From positions 488,230,905 through 488,294,904 of the forward strand of contig VDFB02270651.1 in the NCBI GenBank assembly GCA_007258455.2: a stretch of 64,000 nucleotides of DNA. Direction: 5' to 3'. Below, one piece after another: positions 23,600 through 34,800 of this stretch. The first letter of the stretch is position 1. Every line of letters begins with the position of its first letter. The notes beneath the pieces are model-generated. The model did no database searches and was not told the DNA's origin. It saw only the letters and a list, made by a program, of their open reading frames with translations. Both the position numbers and the translations under genes were made by a program. The stretch is from Sequoia sempervirens (taxonomy: Eukaryota; Streptophyta; Pinopsida; Cupressales; Cupressaceae).

Positions 23600-23845
23600 A
23601 AATGTTCATTAGATTATTAATGTGAAATATATACAATATTCAAGATTAACAATTAATACATCACTCAACCATGATGCAACCATTAAACACACCAAATGAG
23701 TGTGATACTACCATTAAACAAACCAAATACAACTCCATAACATGCATGTTATTTAACCTTCAAAATGCAATTTATATTATCGTAATGCACAACAAAGAAT
23801 GTTTCTAAATATATTGCTTCATTAAACAAACTAGGCATACTATAT

Positions 23846-24830
23846 GGGTATGTTTACATTAGGAATGGTAATATTTTGCATCCAAACATGTTGAATCACT
23901 CTAAGCTACATTGGACCAATGATTTCCCTTAAGAGTCCAAAGTGCAAAAAGGAAACAATATTTTACGGGCTACTACCTTGAAACTGTGATGCTTGTAGAC
24001 TCTCTATCATAGGCTACAAGATTGTGTTGGGACCTTCTTCAATAACCTCCCTCGGTTTTTGCTATCTTAGAGGATTTTTCCTATGGTGAAGAGTTTTTAG
24101 TTGAGGAAAAAGTTGTCAAATGCAAGCAGTGTAAAGTTGCAAAGTGGTGCAACTTTCATTTTTCAACTCGTACAACCAAACAAACTATTCCAACATGTTT
24201 AGATGGGTATTTTTACACTAGAAATGGTCCTCTTTTGCATCCAAACACATTGAATCACTTTGAGCTACATTGGACCAACGATTTCCCTTTAAGTCTAAAC
24301 TACAAAAAAGGCAACAATCTTTGACAGGCTATTACCCCAAAACTATGATGCTTATAGACTCTCTATTAGAGGCTATCAGATCATGTTGGGACCTTCTTCA
24401 ATAACCTCTCTCAATTTTTTCTATCTCAAATGTAGTTTCCTATGGTGATGATTTTTTAGTTGACAAAAAAATTATCAGATGCAAGTAGTGTAAAGTTGCA
24501 AAGTGGTACAACTTTCATTCTGCAACTCATACAACCAAACATACTATTCCAACACATCTAGATGGGTATGTTTACGCTAGGGATAGTCCTCTTTTGTACC
24601 CAAAAACACCAAATTACTCTGAGCTACATTGGACCGATGATTTCCCTTAAGAGTCCTAAGTGTTAAAAGACAACAATCTTTGAAGGGTTATTTCTTAGAA
24701 ACTGTGATTCTTACAGATTATCTTTCTAAGGCTATGGGATCATGTTGTGACCCTCTATAATAAACTCTCTCATTTTTTTCTATCTTGGAAGATTTTTCTC
24801 ATGGTGATGAGTTTTTAGTTGAGGATTATG
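23846..24830. repeat. 359-bp tandem repeat, 2.75 copies
   Basis: The unit start GGGTATNTTTACNNTAG recurs at 23846, 24205 and 24564, giving two exact 359-bp steps. The third copy is partial and ends near TTTTTAGTTGAGGA. Shared landmarks are GAGCTACATTGGACC, ATGATTTCCC, GTTGGGACCTTCTTCAATAA and a hairpin GTTGCAaagtggTGCAAC in copies 1 and 2. Copies differ by scattered substitutions. No ORF is conserved among them. Confidence 0.88.
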
Positions 24831-24940
24831 CTACAAATAAAGGGATTAGGTACTACAGAATCAATGTATCTACTCACTCACTTGATTTGCACTTATCCCA
24901 ATCATAGTGAATACAATTCTAACAAAAAACAAGTCATCTC

Positions 24941-25249
24941 TCATGTCCATATGGTCCATGCACTGCATCTGAGCTTCAAACTAAATGCATATGTGAAGAA
25001 TCTCTTATTGTTTGACATTTCATTTTGTCTCCAAATTTCCCTCCTCAACCAACCAAAAGAACCTACACATTTCTCAATCAAGTGTCCCTCCTCATGATAG
25101 TGCATAAGTACACCAATTAACAATAAATATGCATCACTAAATTTTGTACCACCTTTTATCTTCACTTTTTCCTTAACCAAAGATCTCTTCACACATGCGC
25201 CTACACCATCATACTCATCTTTTCCATGCCTAGCTTCGAAAAAATCCAA
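24941..25249 (-). pseudogene. Transposon-like protein fragment with HGK...DGxGAxVKR motif
   Basis: The minus strand reads FFEARHGKDEYDGVGACVKR followed by SLVKEKVKIKGG. The pattern FF..RHGK...DG.GA.VKR is one I associate with proteins derived from DNA transposons in plants and animals, but I cannot name the family. Only about 40 codons look conserved; the rest of the 102-codon frame (VGSFGWLRREIW) is unremarkable. The fragment lies between the 359-bp repeat and the LTR of element C. No other domain of such a gene is visible nearby. Confidence 0.4.
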
Positions 25250-25429
25250 ATATGTGGTACACCCCTCTATATTTGTGTGTATGAATTTGTGGGAGAGTTA
25301 GTAAATCAACACAAACATCAATGAGACATATTACATTAAATATTTGAATCATAGAATTAACCAAGTTAAAATTTAAAAAAATCTCTAAAATTGTTCCATT
25401 GTTCTCTATTCTCAAGGATTTATTAAACC

Positions 25430-26214
25430 ATATTGGCTCTCATATTTTATATGTGCACTATGGTTGTTGAAATGAAAATTTGAGAAATGAGATGCTATAT
25501 AGAATGCAAGAATCTAAGTTCCTACATGAAACTATGTGATTAAAGCCATGATGCTATGATATTTATTCTGCTATGATGAAATGAATATTATGTTAAGATT
25601 ATGATGCTAAATTCTATGCTATTCCTACATAGTAAGTTTGCTAAAAGATGTGATGTAAAATTGTGTAGCAAGGGGTTGCATTATAGGATTTCCAAGGCAT
25701 CTTGTGATGTGGCAACAATCAACAATGGATATTCAAACATGTGAGATGGATGGTGGAGATGGAAGAATCTTGGAGGATGTTCTCTTGAGAAAAGGAAACT
25801 TGCCAAATATATGAGGGAATCAAGTGTGTAAAAAGGCCAAGTGTGTGGGAGAATAAATTGTGTGAAAAGGCCAAGTGTCCAACATGTGCCTAAATTCAAA
25901 TTAGGAATTTAAATATTGGACATATTTAAATTCACGTGACACTTGATGAGATGGCAAGAGGAAAAGTTGTAGACGTGCCTAAATTCAAATTTGAGAATTT
26001 AAATTTAGTGGGAAGATTTATTAATTAAATAAATAAAACTATAGGAATTTATTTATTTAATTAAATTAGAGGAATATGAGTTAAGATGGTGGAATTAGAA
26101 AAGTGTGAACTATATAAATTATTTTAGCATTTGTTTATAAGTAGATGAATTAAAGAGGTCATTAATTAAATAGCTTGTATTTAATTAATTAATTGTCTTG
26201 ACTGATTTTATACA
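25430..26214 (-). repeat. 3' LTR of minus-strand element C (left boundary uncertain)
   Basis: On the minus strand a PPT (AGGGGCAAAA) is followed by TGTATAAAATCAGTCAAGAC, the LTR start, at 26214. The next 250 bp alternate AT palindromes (TTTAATTAAATAAATAAATT) as in LTR1-3. The far end is not fixed: texture similar to LTR1 (TTCATTTCATCATAG) persists to about 25560, and I stop at 25430. The sequence differs from LTR1-3, so C is a different subfamily. Confidence 0.55.
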
Positions 26215-26258
26215 TTTTGCCCCTCTTTGAAGTAATGTGTTTACACATTGCTTCAAAG
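26215..26258 (-). promoter_or_regulatory. PPT and preceding stem-loop of element C
   Basis: On the minus strand CTTTGAAGCAATGTG pairs with CACATTACTTCAAAG across a 4-nt TAAA loop, then AGGGGCAAAA and the LTR follow. Position, PPT and the single internal C/A mismatch match the stem-loops at 8214, 44462 and 53697. The arm sequence differs by paired changes. Confidence 0.75.
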
Positions 26259-26650
26259 AAAAATTTGCTATTGATGCTGAAAAAAAAAATCTGATGCCAC
26301 AAACATTGATTTGCAGGTGATGACAAATATATGCCCCCTCAAGAGGTAAATCGATGAATTTTTTATTTTTTGTATTTTTTGAATTTTTTATTATTTTTTT
26401 GATTATTTGATGATGATTTCAAATTTTTAATGATGCGACGGTGATTTATCTCCCAAAAAATAATGTTCAACCTGCAAACTTTGATAAATTGACTAATAAA
26501 GGCCCCTTTCTCTGCCTTGTGTTTGATGATTGATAATCGTTTCAGTCAATTGTTTGATTTCATGATGTTTGATGATATTGATAGATTTTATGATCATTGA
26601 TATCATGATTGTTGAGAATCAATCATAGGATGATGATGATTGACCTCATG

Positions 26651-26655
26651 ATAGG
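26651..26655. repeat. Target site duplication ATAGG (left copy)
   Basis: ATAGG directly precedes the LTR start TGTTA and is repeated directly after the other LTR. Confidence 0.9.
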
Positions 26656-28767
26656 TGTTAACTCTCAAAAATGCAGGTTTGAACTAGGAAAGGTTGCCAA
26701 GCTTTCACAACATTTTAGGGTAACAAAACAAGGCTTGAAATAATCAAACCTTCTACTCTTCAGGTGTTGCTAGACCTAGGCAGGTGTACCTTTCTGGATA
26801 GCATAGACTTAACTTGTGATTATTTATCTGAGATGCTTTGTCCACAATGGAAGATAACAGTGAACAAATGAAACCAAACTCGATAACTGCCTTTTGATCT
26901 AAATCCTAGAATGCTTAATTAAATGATAAAAGAGATTGAATGAATTCAAATAATGAAATTGTAGAGACCAGTGCTTTATTGGGTATGCAGAGTCAAATGA
27001 AATAGAAGTGGGCAACTTATTATGGCAGAAAATCAAATTGTAGGCATATGATCTATTGATAACTTGTATAAACAATGCAAGATTATGACTACTGAGCTCT
27101 TCTTTAATAATCCAAATGAATCTTCCTGATTTCTATGATCAATGAAAAGGATTTAATCCCTACTTGAAAGAACTAGTTAATTAATCACACAAATGCAATA
27201 AATGTGCACAGATAAACTGAAAATAGACTTGTTATTCCAATTTAAACAACTAGAAAAAATCAAATTGGAGACAGCTTCAACAATACTTTTCAATAAGCTT
27301 AACAGATAATTGATACCAAAAATAACCTATCACACTAGCTGAATTTCATTGAAATCACCATTTAAAACATGCACCATGGTCTCCAGAATGAGAACTTTAT
27401 TCTACCGTTCCCATTCCTACTCTACTGTATTTTCTAATCTAAAGAACTCCTCCTAATCTATTACAATTGGGGTGTATATTTATACACCAGCATTAGGAAA
27501 CACATCATTTCAAATTCATATCGGCCCTTGTAGAAATCAAGCCCAAATCATGTTGGCCACAACAGTATTTAGAATTTCATATGTCGGCCAACAGCTTTTG
27601 AATTTATGTTTTAATCACCAACCAATTTCCAAGATAGGCCTGAAGGTATGTCGAAGGCAATTGTATCGCTTATCACTCCCTGCCAGTGTCCCCCTGCTTC
27701 GCATTCGCCGTGACCATCTGCTCGTTATGCTGAAGTCTAGGAGTAACACTTTTGTTCCATTGTGTATCATTATAGCCCACTATCGTCAGTGAGATATCAT
27801 ATCGAAAACAAAATGTTATATCGATTTGCAATTCCTTAATGTGCTTTCCATTCGCCAAGACATAAGCATATCTCTCACCGATGTAATCCTTTCATTTTGT
27901 TCATAGTCACTATAACCTGTAACTTTCAGGGAAACCTTGTGTAGACTATACAATGTTTCACCGAAGGCCTCTCACCCAAATATGAGTCGCTGAGATAAAG
28001 CACCTCCTATGCTGAATACCATTCCCCACTCACTATCACCAAGACAATATAGTATCGGTGAGACATCTCAGAGACAACACCATGTCATACCGAAATACCT
28101 TGAAGTCACTCGTGTTCGCCAAGACCAAAAGATTTTCATATCGATGGAGTCTCCATATGCATTATCGGTGAGACCAAGGTCATTCGCCAAGATGATATGT
28201 TGAAAGCCCCATCTCACACCAAAATGTATCCCTTAAGCGCCGGTCAGTGAAACAAATGTAAATTGTTATGACCTTATACCGAATACCCTCAGTCTGGCCA
28301 AAAAGAACATTCAATGTAATTGTCAGTGAAACCACGAGAGCTCGCCAAGACATTATGCATAAACAAAGTCTTACACCGATAGAAACCCACTTTCACCAGT
28401 CGGTAAGACAAAAAAATTTCGTCGTGACATTACAATGACGCCCGAACTCTTTCTGAAATATGCATCTTCCTATCACTGAAACTCTATGAAAGCTATGCCG
28501 AGAACCACCTGTAGATAAAATCTATTCACTGAGACACCAGATGAGTCTTGCCGATAGGCAATATAGACTCATGCAAGCTGAAACACGCAAAATGGATCGA
28601 GGAGACATAGATCACGATGTGAATCATGCAAGACCTGATGGATCAATGGACGAAACATGAGAAGAATGATAGGAAAACAAACCCTAGTGTTTTAGGATGA
28701 GGACCATATGAAAAATTAGGGTCAAGCAAAATATGTGAAAATATTGCAAAAATTTATAGCTCCAACA
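26656..28767 (-). repeat. 3' LTR of the gag-only element (2,112 bp)
   Basis: Plus-strand ends are TGTTAACTCTC and GCTCCAACA; in element orientation it is the 3' LTR. It aligns along its whole length with 31528-33639. From about 27660 to 28560 it is densely studded with TCGGTGAGAC-like and TCGCCAAGAC-like decamers. ORFs inside it (for example 27472-27792) occur in a repeat without family resemblance. Confidence 0.92.
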
Positions 28768-29052
28768 GTGGCTCCGTCTGGTGATGAATGATAGTCAGAT
28801 CATTGCAAGGATCCAGAATCTTTGGGTGAGCAGACCAGACACAAAATGATGAACCAGTGAGCAGAAATGGAATGAATGCAAAATGAATGAAAAATGGGGG
28901 TGAACCAGAACCCTAAACTAATGTGTATGGAAAAGAATTTTAAAGAGGATAAGCAAGAGTTGTCCATGCACTGGCAACCCTCAATCCTCTATGTTTTAAT
29001 TTCTCCTATTCTGATCTATTACAATCTGAAACTCCAACCATGATTTCCCCTA

Positions 29053-30364
29053 TCAAAGACCTAGTTTTCTCTTGAGTTCAACAGATTTCTCTTGAAGACA
29101 CATATGCAATCCTTCCTTAGTGCAAGTTTTGAGAAAACCACCAAGCTTAGCCTGGACCAAATTCCTTACATCATTCTGCAATTTATATTCTTCATTACCA
29201 GACAAATCTCTGTTATCTCCAACATACAAAATGGACACATATTTAATGCAAAATTTTGTATTATCTCTCTCACTGTCATATATTATGAAACACTCTCCTA
29301 GCTGTATTGAAAATTTATCATCAAAGTGCTTCACTTGAGAAACAAAATGTTCTGTTATATCAACACTATTTGAAACACACAAATCTGAAACCTTTTGCAC
29401 CTCTTTATTATCATTATTTGGAATCAACATTAGATTATAACTCACATCTCCAGTATCTAGCATATATGAATCAATCAAATTTGGAATTTTTCCAACCTTG
29501 GCATGCAAATAAACATCTTTTCCACATGAGTTAGAAATTCTAGAATCACATACCTCATCCCAAATGGAAGAAGAATTTTGATCAATACCAAAAGTATCAC
29601 CATCATTCCAAGAAATACACAGGGAGTCATAAGAATCTTTACACCAAGATTTTTCACTGTCAAAACAAAAGTAAGCTGGAGAAAAAACTTCAAGATCATC
29701 TTTATGTGCGCATCCCTGATATTCAGAAGTAAACTAATCTACAATCTATTCACTGAAAAGTGAACAAGTCTCTATATTTTCATCACTATTATTATACTCC
29801 TTGATTTTGTCATCATAAAAAAAAAAATCCAATACCATCAGAGAATGGGAAATCAGAAACATCATTAGTGTAGTCACTTATTCCATCATTTTGCTTGTCT
29901 AAAATTATTTCCTCCTTTTCATAGAATGAATTTGAAAATATCTAAAAGTTACTCCTTGACACACCTTGGAAAAAAATCATCTGATCTTCATTTAAATCTT
30001 CATCATACAACAAGTTTGAAAAAAATTGGAAATCACTTTCAAATGTACAAACCTTTTCTTCATCAGCTGTATCTTCATAACTTTTAACTGCAGCCAAAGG
30101 TATTAAAAAATTACTATCTGATGAATCACTATCTCCCATTGCCTCTCCATCCAAATCCTCATAAGTAGTAGAAGAATCCCTTGACTGTAGATCAAAATCC
30201 TCAGGTTCATCATCAGCATCAGAATATTCACAACAAACACTGCTCTCTCTATGACAATTTGTTGTGCAAGAGATAAGCCCTGCACCCTCATCCTCCTCAG
30301 CCTGATGCAAAGTATCTGAAGCCAGATACACTGTGTGATCTTCTTCATTGTTTTCCATTTGCAT
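29053..30364 (-). pseudogene. Acidic C-terminal extension of the gag-only protein
   Basis: After a short stop/frameshift break from Gag, the minus strand continues with a strongly acidic protein. It opens ENNEEDHTVYLASDTLHQAE, runs through EDFDLQSRDSSTTYEDLDGE, and after a few stops reaches ISWNDGDTFGIDQNSSSIW. It then has a less acidic part, HAKVGKIPNLIDSYMLDTGD to SVELKRKLGL, ending at 29053. The total is about 430 codons with four or five stops. I recognise no enzyme motif: no D-S/T-G and no YxDD. Its persistence as an almost open frame suggests it was translated with Gag. It could be a decayed linker from a former polyprotein. Confidence 0.6.
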
Positions 30365-30373
30365 TCCCTCCTC

Positions 30374-31170
30374 CTATATTCTTTGGGCTACAACACAATG
30401 ATCTGGGGAATGTGGCTTATCACAAAAATCACAAAAGTAATTGTTACTTACCATATAGGTTCCTTTCTTGCTCAATGGATCAGAAGCTCCTTCACTTCTA
30501 GGCCTAGCTGTTATAGGTTTGTTGTCCTTCCAGTTTGTATTATAAGGCATGCAATGCAACCTTGGCCTTTCGTTCCTATACATGTTGCTTTGCTGAGAAA
30601 CCCTATGAATATCTCTTTTACTAATTATCCCAGTAGCCTTCCTATTGTTTTCAATTGTTTATGCCATCTTTTGTGCTTTCGCCAAATTTCTTGGAAATTT
30701 ATTTCTCAGCTCATACCCTATCTTTGGATCAAAAGCATTCAAATAAATACTCAGTGCTACGAAATCTGGGAACTTTGATCCAATAGGTATCCTATTCTAC
30801 AACTTACTGAATCTCTAATTGAAATCATAAATTGTATCACTTTGATCTTTCTGAATGTGCAATAATTCACGAAGAGCATATCTGGCACACTTAGATTCCC
30901 AAATTTCTCAAGGAATTAATCTTGAAATCCTTGGAGAGAATTAATAGAGACAGCTGGTAGGCTGTTGAACCAATCCCTAGCATCTTCAACCAGTGATATC
31001 ATAAATAGCCTCATCTGTAAATCTTCATAAGGCACATCCAAATCTTGGATAAAAGCATCAAAACTTCTTAAATGATCTTCAGTAGTGATTGCATCACATC
31101 CTGTAAACTTTGGAACAATACCCCTCCAACTACCATCCATTGGATAAGGGGATAATGGAATCCCTGCCAA
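30374..31170 (-). pseudogene. Gag of the gag-only element with zinc knuckle
   Basis: The start MAGIPLSPYPMDGSW is followed by VPKFTGCDAITTEDHLRSFD and LRLFMISLVEDARDWF-like text, a retrotrans_gag core (usual form 'P.F.G....A..H...F...'). A stop follows FQD near 30916, and the reading continues in shifted frames to the knuckle. The knuckle at about 30410-30450 reads YFCDFCDKPHSPDHC, a C-x2-C-x3-H-x4-C arrangement, then VVAQRI. Gag builds the particle and binds RNA. It starts about 340 bp after the 5' LTR, which fits the minus orientation. Confidence 0.82.
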
Positions 31171-31506
31171 ATCAAACTGTCAGATCATAGTTGTATGCTA
31201 ATGAGGGGGGGCACTAGGCGAATACAAATGTTGGTACATCAGACCGTAGTATTGTGTATGATAATATGGCACATACTGCTAACCATGAGGAGCTCTAGCA
31301 TGACTTCCCCTAAACTGAAATCCTCCTCCATTCATGTTTGAACAACTACAATGATTTTTTCAGAGTCACCACCTACTTTTCCAAAAGTAGGAAAATCATT
31401 ATTTCTAATCTTTTCCCATTGGAATCACCCTTTTTGAAATTTCTCAAATTACAAATTTTCCTCCAATGACTCTATATGTGGTCTTCAACCAAATTTTCTG
31501 ATATAT

Positions 31507-31524
31507 TCCCTAGCAGATTCGCCA
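31507..31524 (-). promoter_or_regulatory. Primer binding site of the gag-only element
   Basis: The minus strand reads TGGCGAATCTGCTAGGGA, starting three bases after the 5' LTR end CTAACA. Plant gypsy sites of the form TGGCGACTCTGCTGGGGA differ at only two positions. Confidence 0.72.
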
Positions 31525-31527
31525 ATT

Positions 31528-33639
31528 TGTTAGCCTTCAAAAATGTAGGTTTGAACCACGAAAGGTTGCCAAGCTTTCACAACATTTTAGGGTAACAGAA
31601 CAAGGCTTGAAACAATCAAACCTTCTACTCTTCAAGTGTTACTAGACCTAGCCAAGTGTACCTTTATAAATAGCGCAAACTTATCTTGTGATTATTTCTC
31701 TGAGATGCTTTGTCCATAATGACAGATAACAGTGAACAAATGAAACCAAACTCAATAACTGCCTTCTGATCTAAATCCTAGAATGCTTAATTAATTGATA
31801 AAAGATATTGAATGAATTCAAACAATGAAATTACAGAGACCAGTGCTTTATTGGGTATGCAAAGTCAAATGAAACAGAAGTGGGCAACTTATTCTGCCAG
31901 AAAATGAAATTGCAGGCATATGATCTGTCCATAACTTGTATAAACAATGCAAGATTATGACTACTGAGCTCTTCTTTAATAATCCAAATGAATCTTCCTG
32001 ATTACTGTGATCAATGAAAAAGATTTAATCCCTACTTGAGAGAACCAGTTAATTAATCACACAAATGTAGCAAATGTGCACAAATAAACTGAAAATAAAC
32101 TTGTTATTCCAATTTAAACAACCAGAAAAAATCAAATTGGAGACAACTTCAACAATACTTTTCAATAAGCTTAACAGACAATTGATACTAAAAATAACCT
32201 ATCACACCAGTTGAATTTCATTGAAATCATCATTTAAAACATGCACCATGGTCTCTAGAATGAGAACTTTATTCTACTATGCCCATTCCTACTCTACTGT
32301 ATTTTCTAATCTAAAGAACTCCTCCTAAACTATTACAATTGGGGTGTATATTTATACACCAGCATTAGGAAACACATCGTTTCAAATTCATATCGTCCCT
32401 CGTAGAAATTGAGCTCAATTCATGTCGGCCACAATAGTATTTAGAATTTCATATGTCCACCAATAGCTTTTGAATTTATGTTTTAATCACCAACTAATCT
32501 CCAAGACAGGCCTGAAGGTATGCCGAAGCCAATTGTATTGCTTATCGCTCCCTACCAGTGTTCCCCTACTTTGCATTCGTCATGACCATTTGCTCGTTAT
32601 GCCAAAGTCCAGGAGTAACCCTTTTGTTCCATTGTGTATCGTTATAGCCCACTACCATCGGTGAGATATCATATCGAAAACCAAATGTTATATTGATTTG
32701 CAATTCCTTAATGTGCTTTCCATTCGCCGAGACACAAGCATATCTCTCACCGATGTAATCCTTTCATTTTGTTCACAATCGCTATAACCTGTAACTGTCA
32801 GGGAAACCTTATGTAGACTATACAATGTTTCACCGAAGGCCTCTCACCCAACTCTGAGTCACCGAGACAAAGTACCTCCTATGCTGAAAACCATTCCCCA
32901 CTCACTATCGCCAAGACAATATAGTATCGGTGAGACATCTTAGAGACAACACCATGTCATACTGAAATACCTTGATGTCACTCGTGTTCACCAAGACCAA
33001 AATATTTTCATACCGATTGAGTCTCCATATGCATTATTAGTGAGACCAAGGTCATTTTCCAAGATGATATATCAAAAGCCCTAGCTCACACCGAAATGTA
33101 TCCCTTAAGCACCGGTCGGTGAAACAAATGGAAATCGTTATGACCTTATACTGAATACCCTCAGTCCAGCTGAAAAGAACATTCAATTTAATTGTTGGTG
33201 AAACCATGAGAGCTCACCAAGACGTTATGTAGAAACAAAGTCTTACACCGACAGAAACCCACTTTGACCAGTCGGTAAGACAAAACAATTTCGCCATGAC
33301 ATTACAACGATGCTTGAACTCTTTCCAAAATATGCATCTTCCTATCGCCAAAACCCTATGAAAGCTATGCCAACAACCACCTGCAGATAAAATCTATTCG
33401 CTGAGACACCGGATGAGTCTTTCCAATAGGCAATATAGACTCATGCAAGCTGAAATATGCAAAATGGATCAGGGAGACATAGACCATGATGTGAATCATG
33501 CAAGACCCGATGGATACAATGGACGAAAATGAGAAAAATGATAGGAAAAAAAACCCTAGTGTTTTAGGATGAGGACCATATGGAAACTTAGGGTCAAGCA
33601 AAATATGTGAAAATATTGTAAAAATTTGCAGCTCCAACA
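31528..33639 (-). repeat. 5' LTR of the gag-only element (2,112 bp)
   Basis: It is the same length as the partner LTR, with plus-strand ends TGTTAGCCTTC and GCTCCAACA. Differences from the partner are mostly C/T and G/A, for example TCGCC against TCACC. It carries the same field of GGTGAGAC and CCAAGAC decamers (32640-33430). It would drive transcription towards lower coordinates. Confidence 0.92.
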
Positions 33640-33644
33640 ATAGG
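33640..33644. repeat. Target site duplication ATAGG (right copy)
   Basis: ATAGG directly follows the LTR end CAACA and matches 26651-26655. Confidence 0.9.
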
Positions 33645-33790
33645 TGAGAATCAATGATATGATAGTGATGATTGACCTCATGATAGGCAAGGATCAATGA
33701 TAGATTGATAATTGACCTCATGATAGGTGAGGATCAATGATAGATTGATGAAGACCTTGTGATAGGTGAAGTTCAATGATAGAAACTCAA
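33645..33790. repeat. Short tandem repeat, ATTGACCTCATGATAGGTGA-type, about 4 copies
   Basis: Units of about 45 bp (GATTGACCTCATGATAGGNGA then ATCAATGATAGATTG) recur at about 33668, 33711 and, diverged, 33752. One more unit lies at 26628-26655 on the other side of the gag-only insertion. The insertion therefore landed inside this array. Confidence 0.7.
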
Positions 33791-34462
33791 TGATATTTGA
33801 TTGAAATACAATTGTAGCCGATTAGATTTGATTGATTGATTGATGTTGATTAATTGATAAGATTTCTAATTTGTGGCATATTATGATCATAGGAGGATTT
33901 TAGAATTCTTCGGTCTAGGGAATGCTTCCTAAAGATGTGGGACATGATTTCACATATGGTGCATGTTGATTTAGATATTATCAGTTGATGTAGTTTATCA
34001 TCTTTGATTTATATTCCCTAGTATAGGATTGATTAATGTATTGAGACTTGATGATGTACTAATACTTGATGTATACACTTATTCAGTCAGAGATTTTGTG
34101 ATTCATGCCTCTTTGTTGATGTATTTCTCCATGTTTGGATATCATTTTACACTTGACATTATTATTTTGAGATCTATATGATATGCAATAGACTATTTAT
34201 CTATATGGTGTCAATATGTGTTTATGACAGATTCCTATGATGGATGTAGTTAATTTATGCTTTATGATACTTATATGATGATTATATGATGCTTATGTGA
34301 TGTTTATGTAATGATTATGTGATGTATGAAATGATGATATGATAATGTATGATTGATGATTCTATATACTTTATGGATGATGTTTACATGTGATGGATCT
34401 TATTATGTTGATGAAATGTGATGCATTTTATGTATATTCATGAGATGAATATGTTGATCTAG
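33791..34462. other. Non-coding, TGATGATTATATGATG-rich stretch of element C
   Basis: No gene is seen. From 34250 to 34400 the sequence is a degenerate run of GATGNTTATGTGATG units without fixed period. Confidence 0.5.
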
Positions 34463-34800
34463 TTAGTCCTTTTTTAGTATTGGATTTAAGTAATAACGAA
34501 ATCACAGGATGTATTCCATACACCTTGGAAAATCTATCTTCACTATTAGTTTTAGATGTTCATAACAAAGGGCATTATATCTTTATAGGGAAATCTACTT
34601 ACCAATCATGTTCTTCAACAAATTTTTCTTCTTGGAAATCTTACTTTGTTGAATATGTATTTCAATCTTCTTAAGTGAATCCAAGATCCATTTTATTAGA
34701 GTAAATTATTTAAGTGATGCATCAAGTTCAATTATGCCTCTATTAAAATAGAGATTCTTTTCTTCTTGTAAATCTTACTTTGTTGGATGTCTTTCAATCT
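34463..34800 (+). pseudogene. Fragment of a leucine-rich-repeat receptor-type gene
   Basis: The plus strand reads FLVLDLSNNEITGCIPYTLE followed by NLSSLLVLDVHN, a textbook plant extracellular LRR (LxxLDLSxNxxxGxIPxxLxNLxxL). After a frameshift LGNLTLLNMYFNLLK follows at about 34632-34676, and a third degraded unit, LVNLTLLDV, lies near 34763. Such repeats belong to LRR receptor-like kinases and receptor-like proteins of the plant cell surface. Only two to three repeats remain, with frameshifts, no signal peptide and no kinase. It lies inside element C on the opposite strand, so it is probably a captured or inserted host fragment. Confidence 0.75.

Larger units (their letters stand above)
26656..33639 (-). 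mobile_element. Complete gag-only LTR retrotransposon (6,984 bp) with 5-bp target duplication
   Basis: Two 2,112-bp LTRs (TGTTA...CAACA on the plus strand) enclose 2,760 bp whose only coding content is a Gag-like protein and a long acidic extension on the minus strand. ATAGG flanks both ends (26651-26655 and 33640-33644), the signature of one integration event. A minus-strand PBS fits this orientation. With no protease, RT or integrase it must have moved in trans, as TR-GAG elements do. It is inserted in element C. Confidence 0.9.

Noticed and set aside
30335..30778. Plus-strand open frame of 147 codons
   Set aside because: It is the complement of the Gag zinc-knuckle region of the gag-only element, which reads as a recognisable protein on the minus strand.
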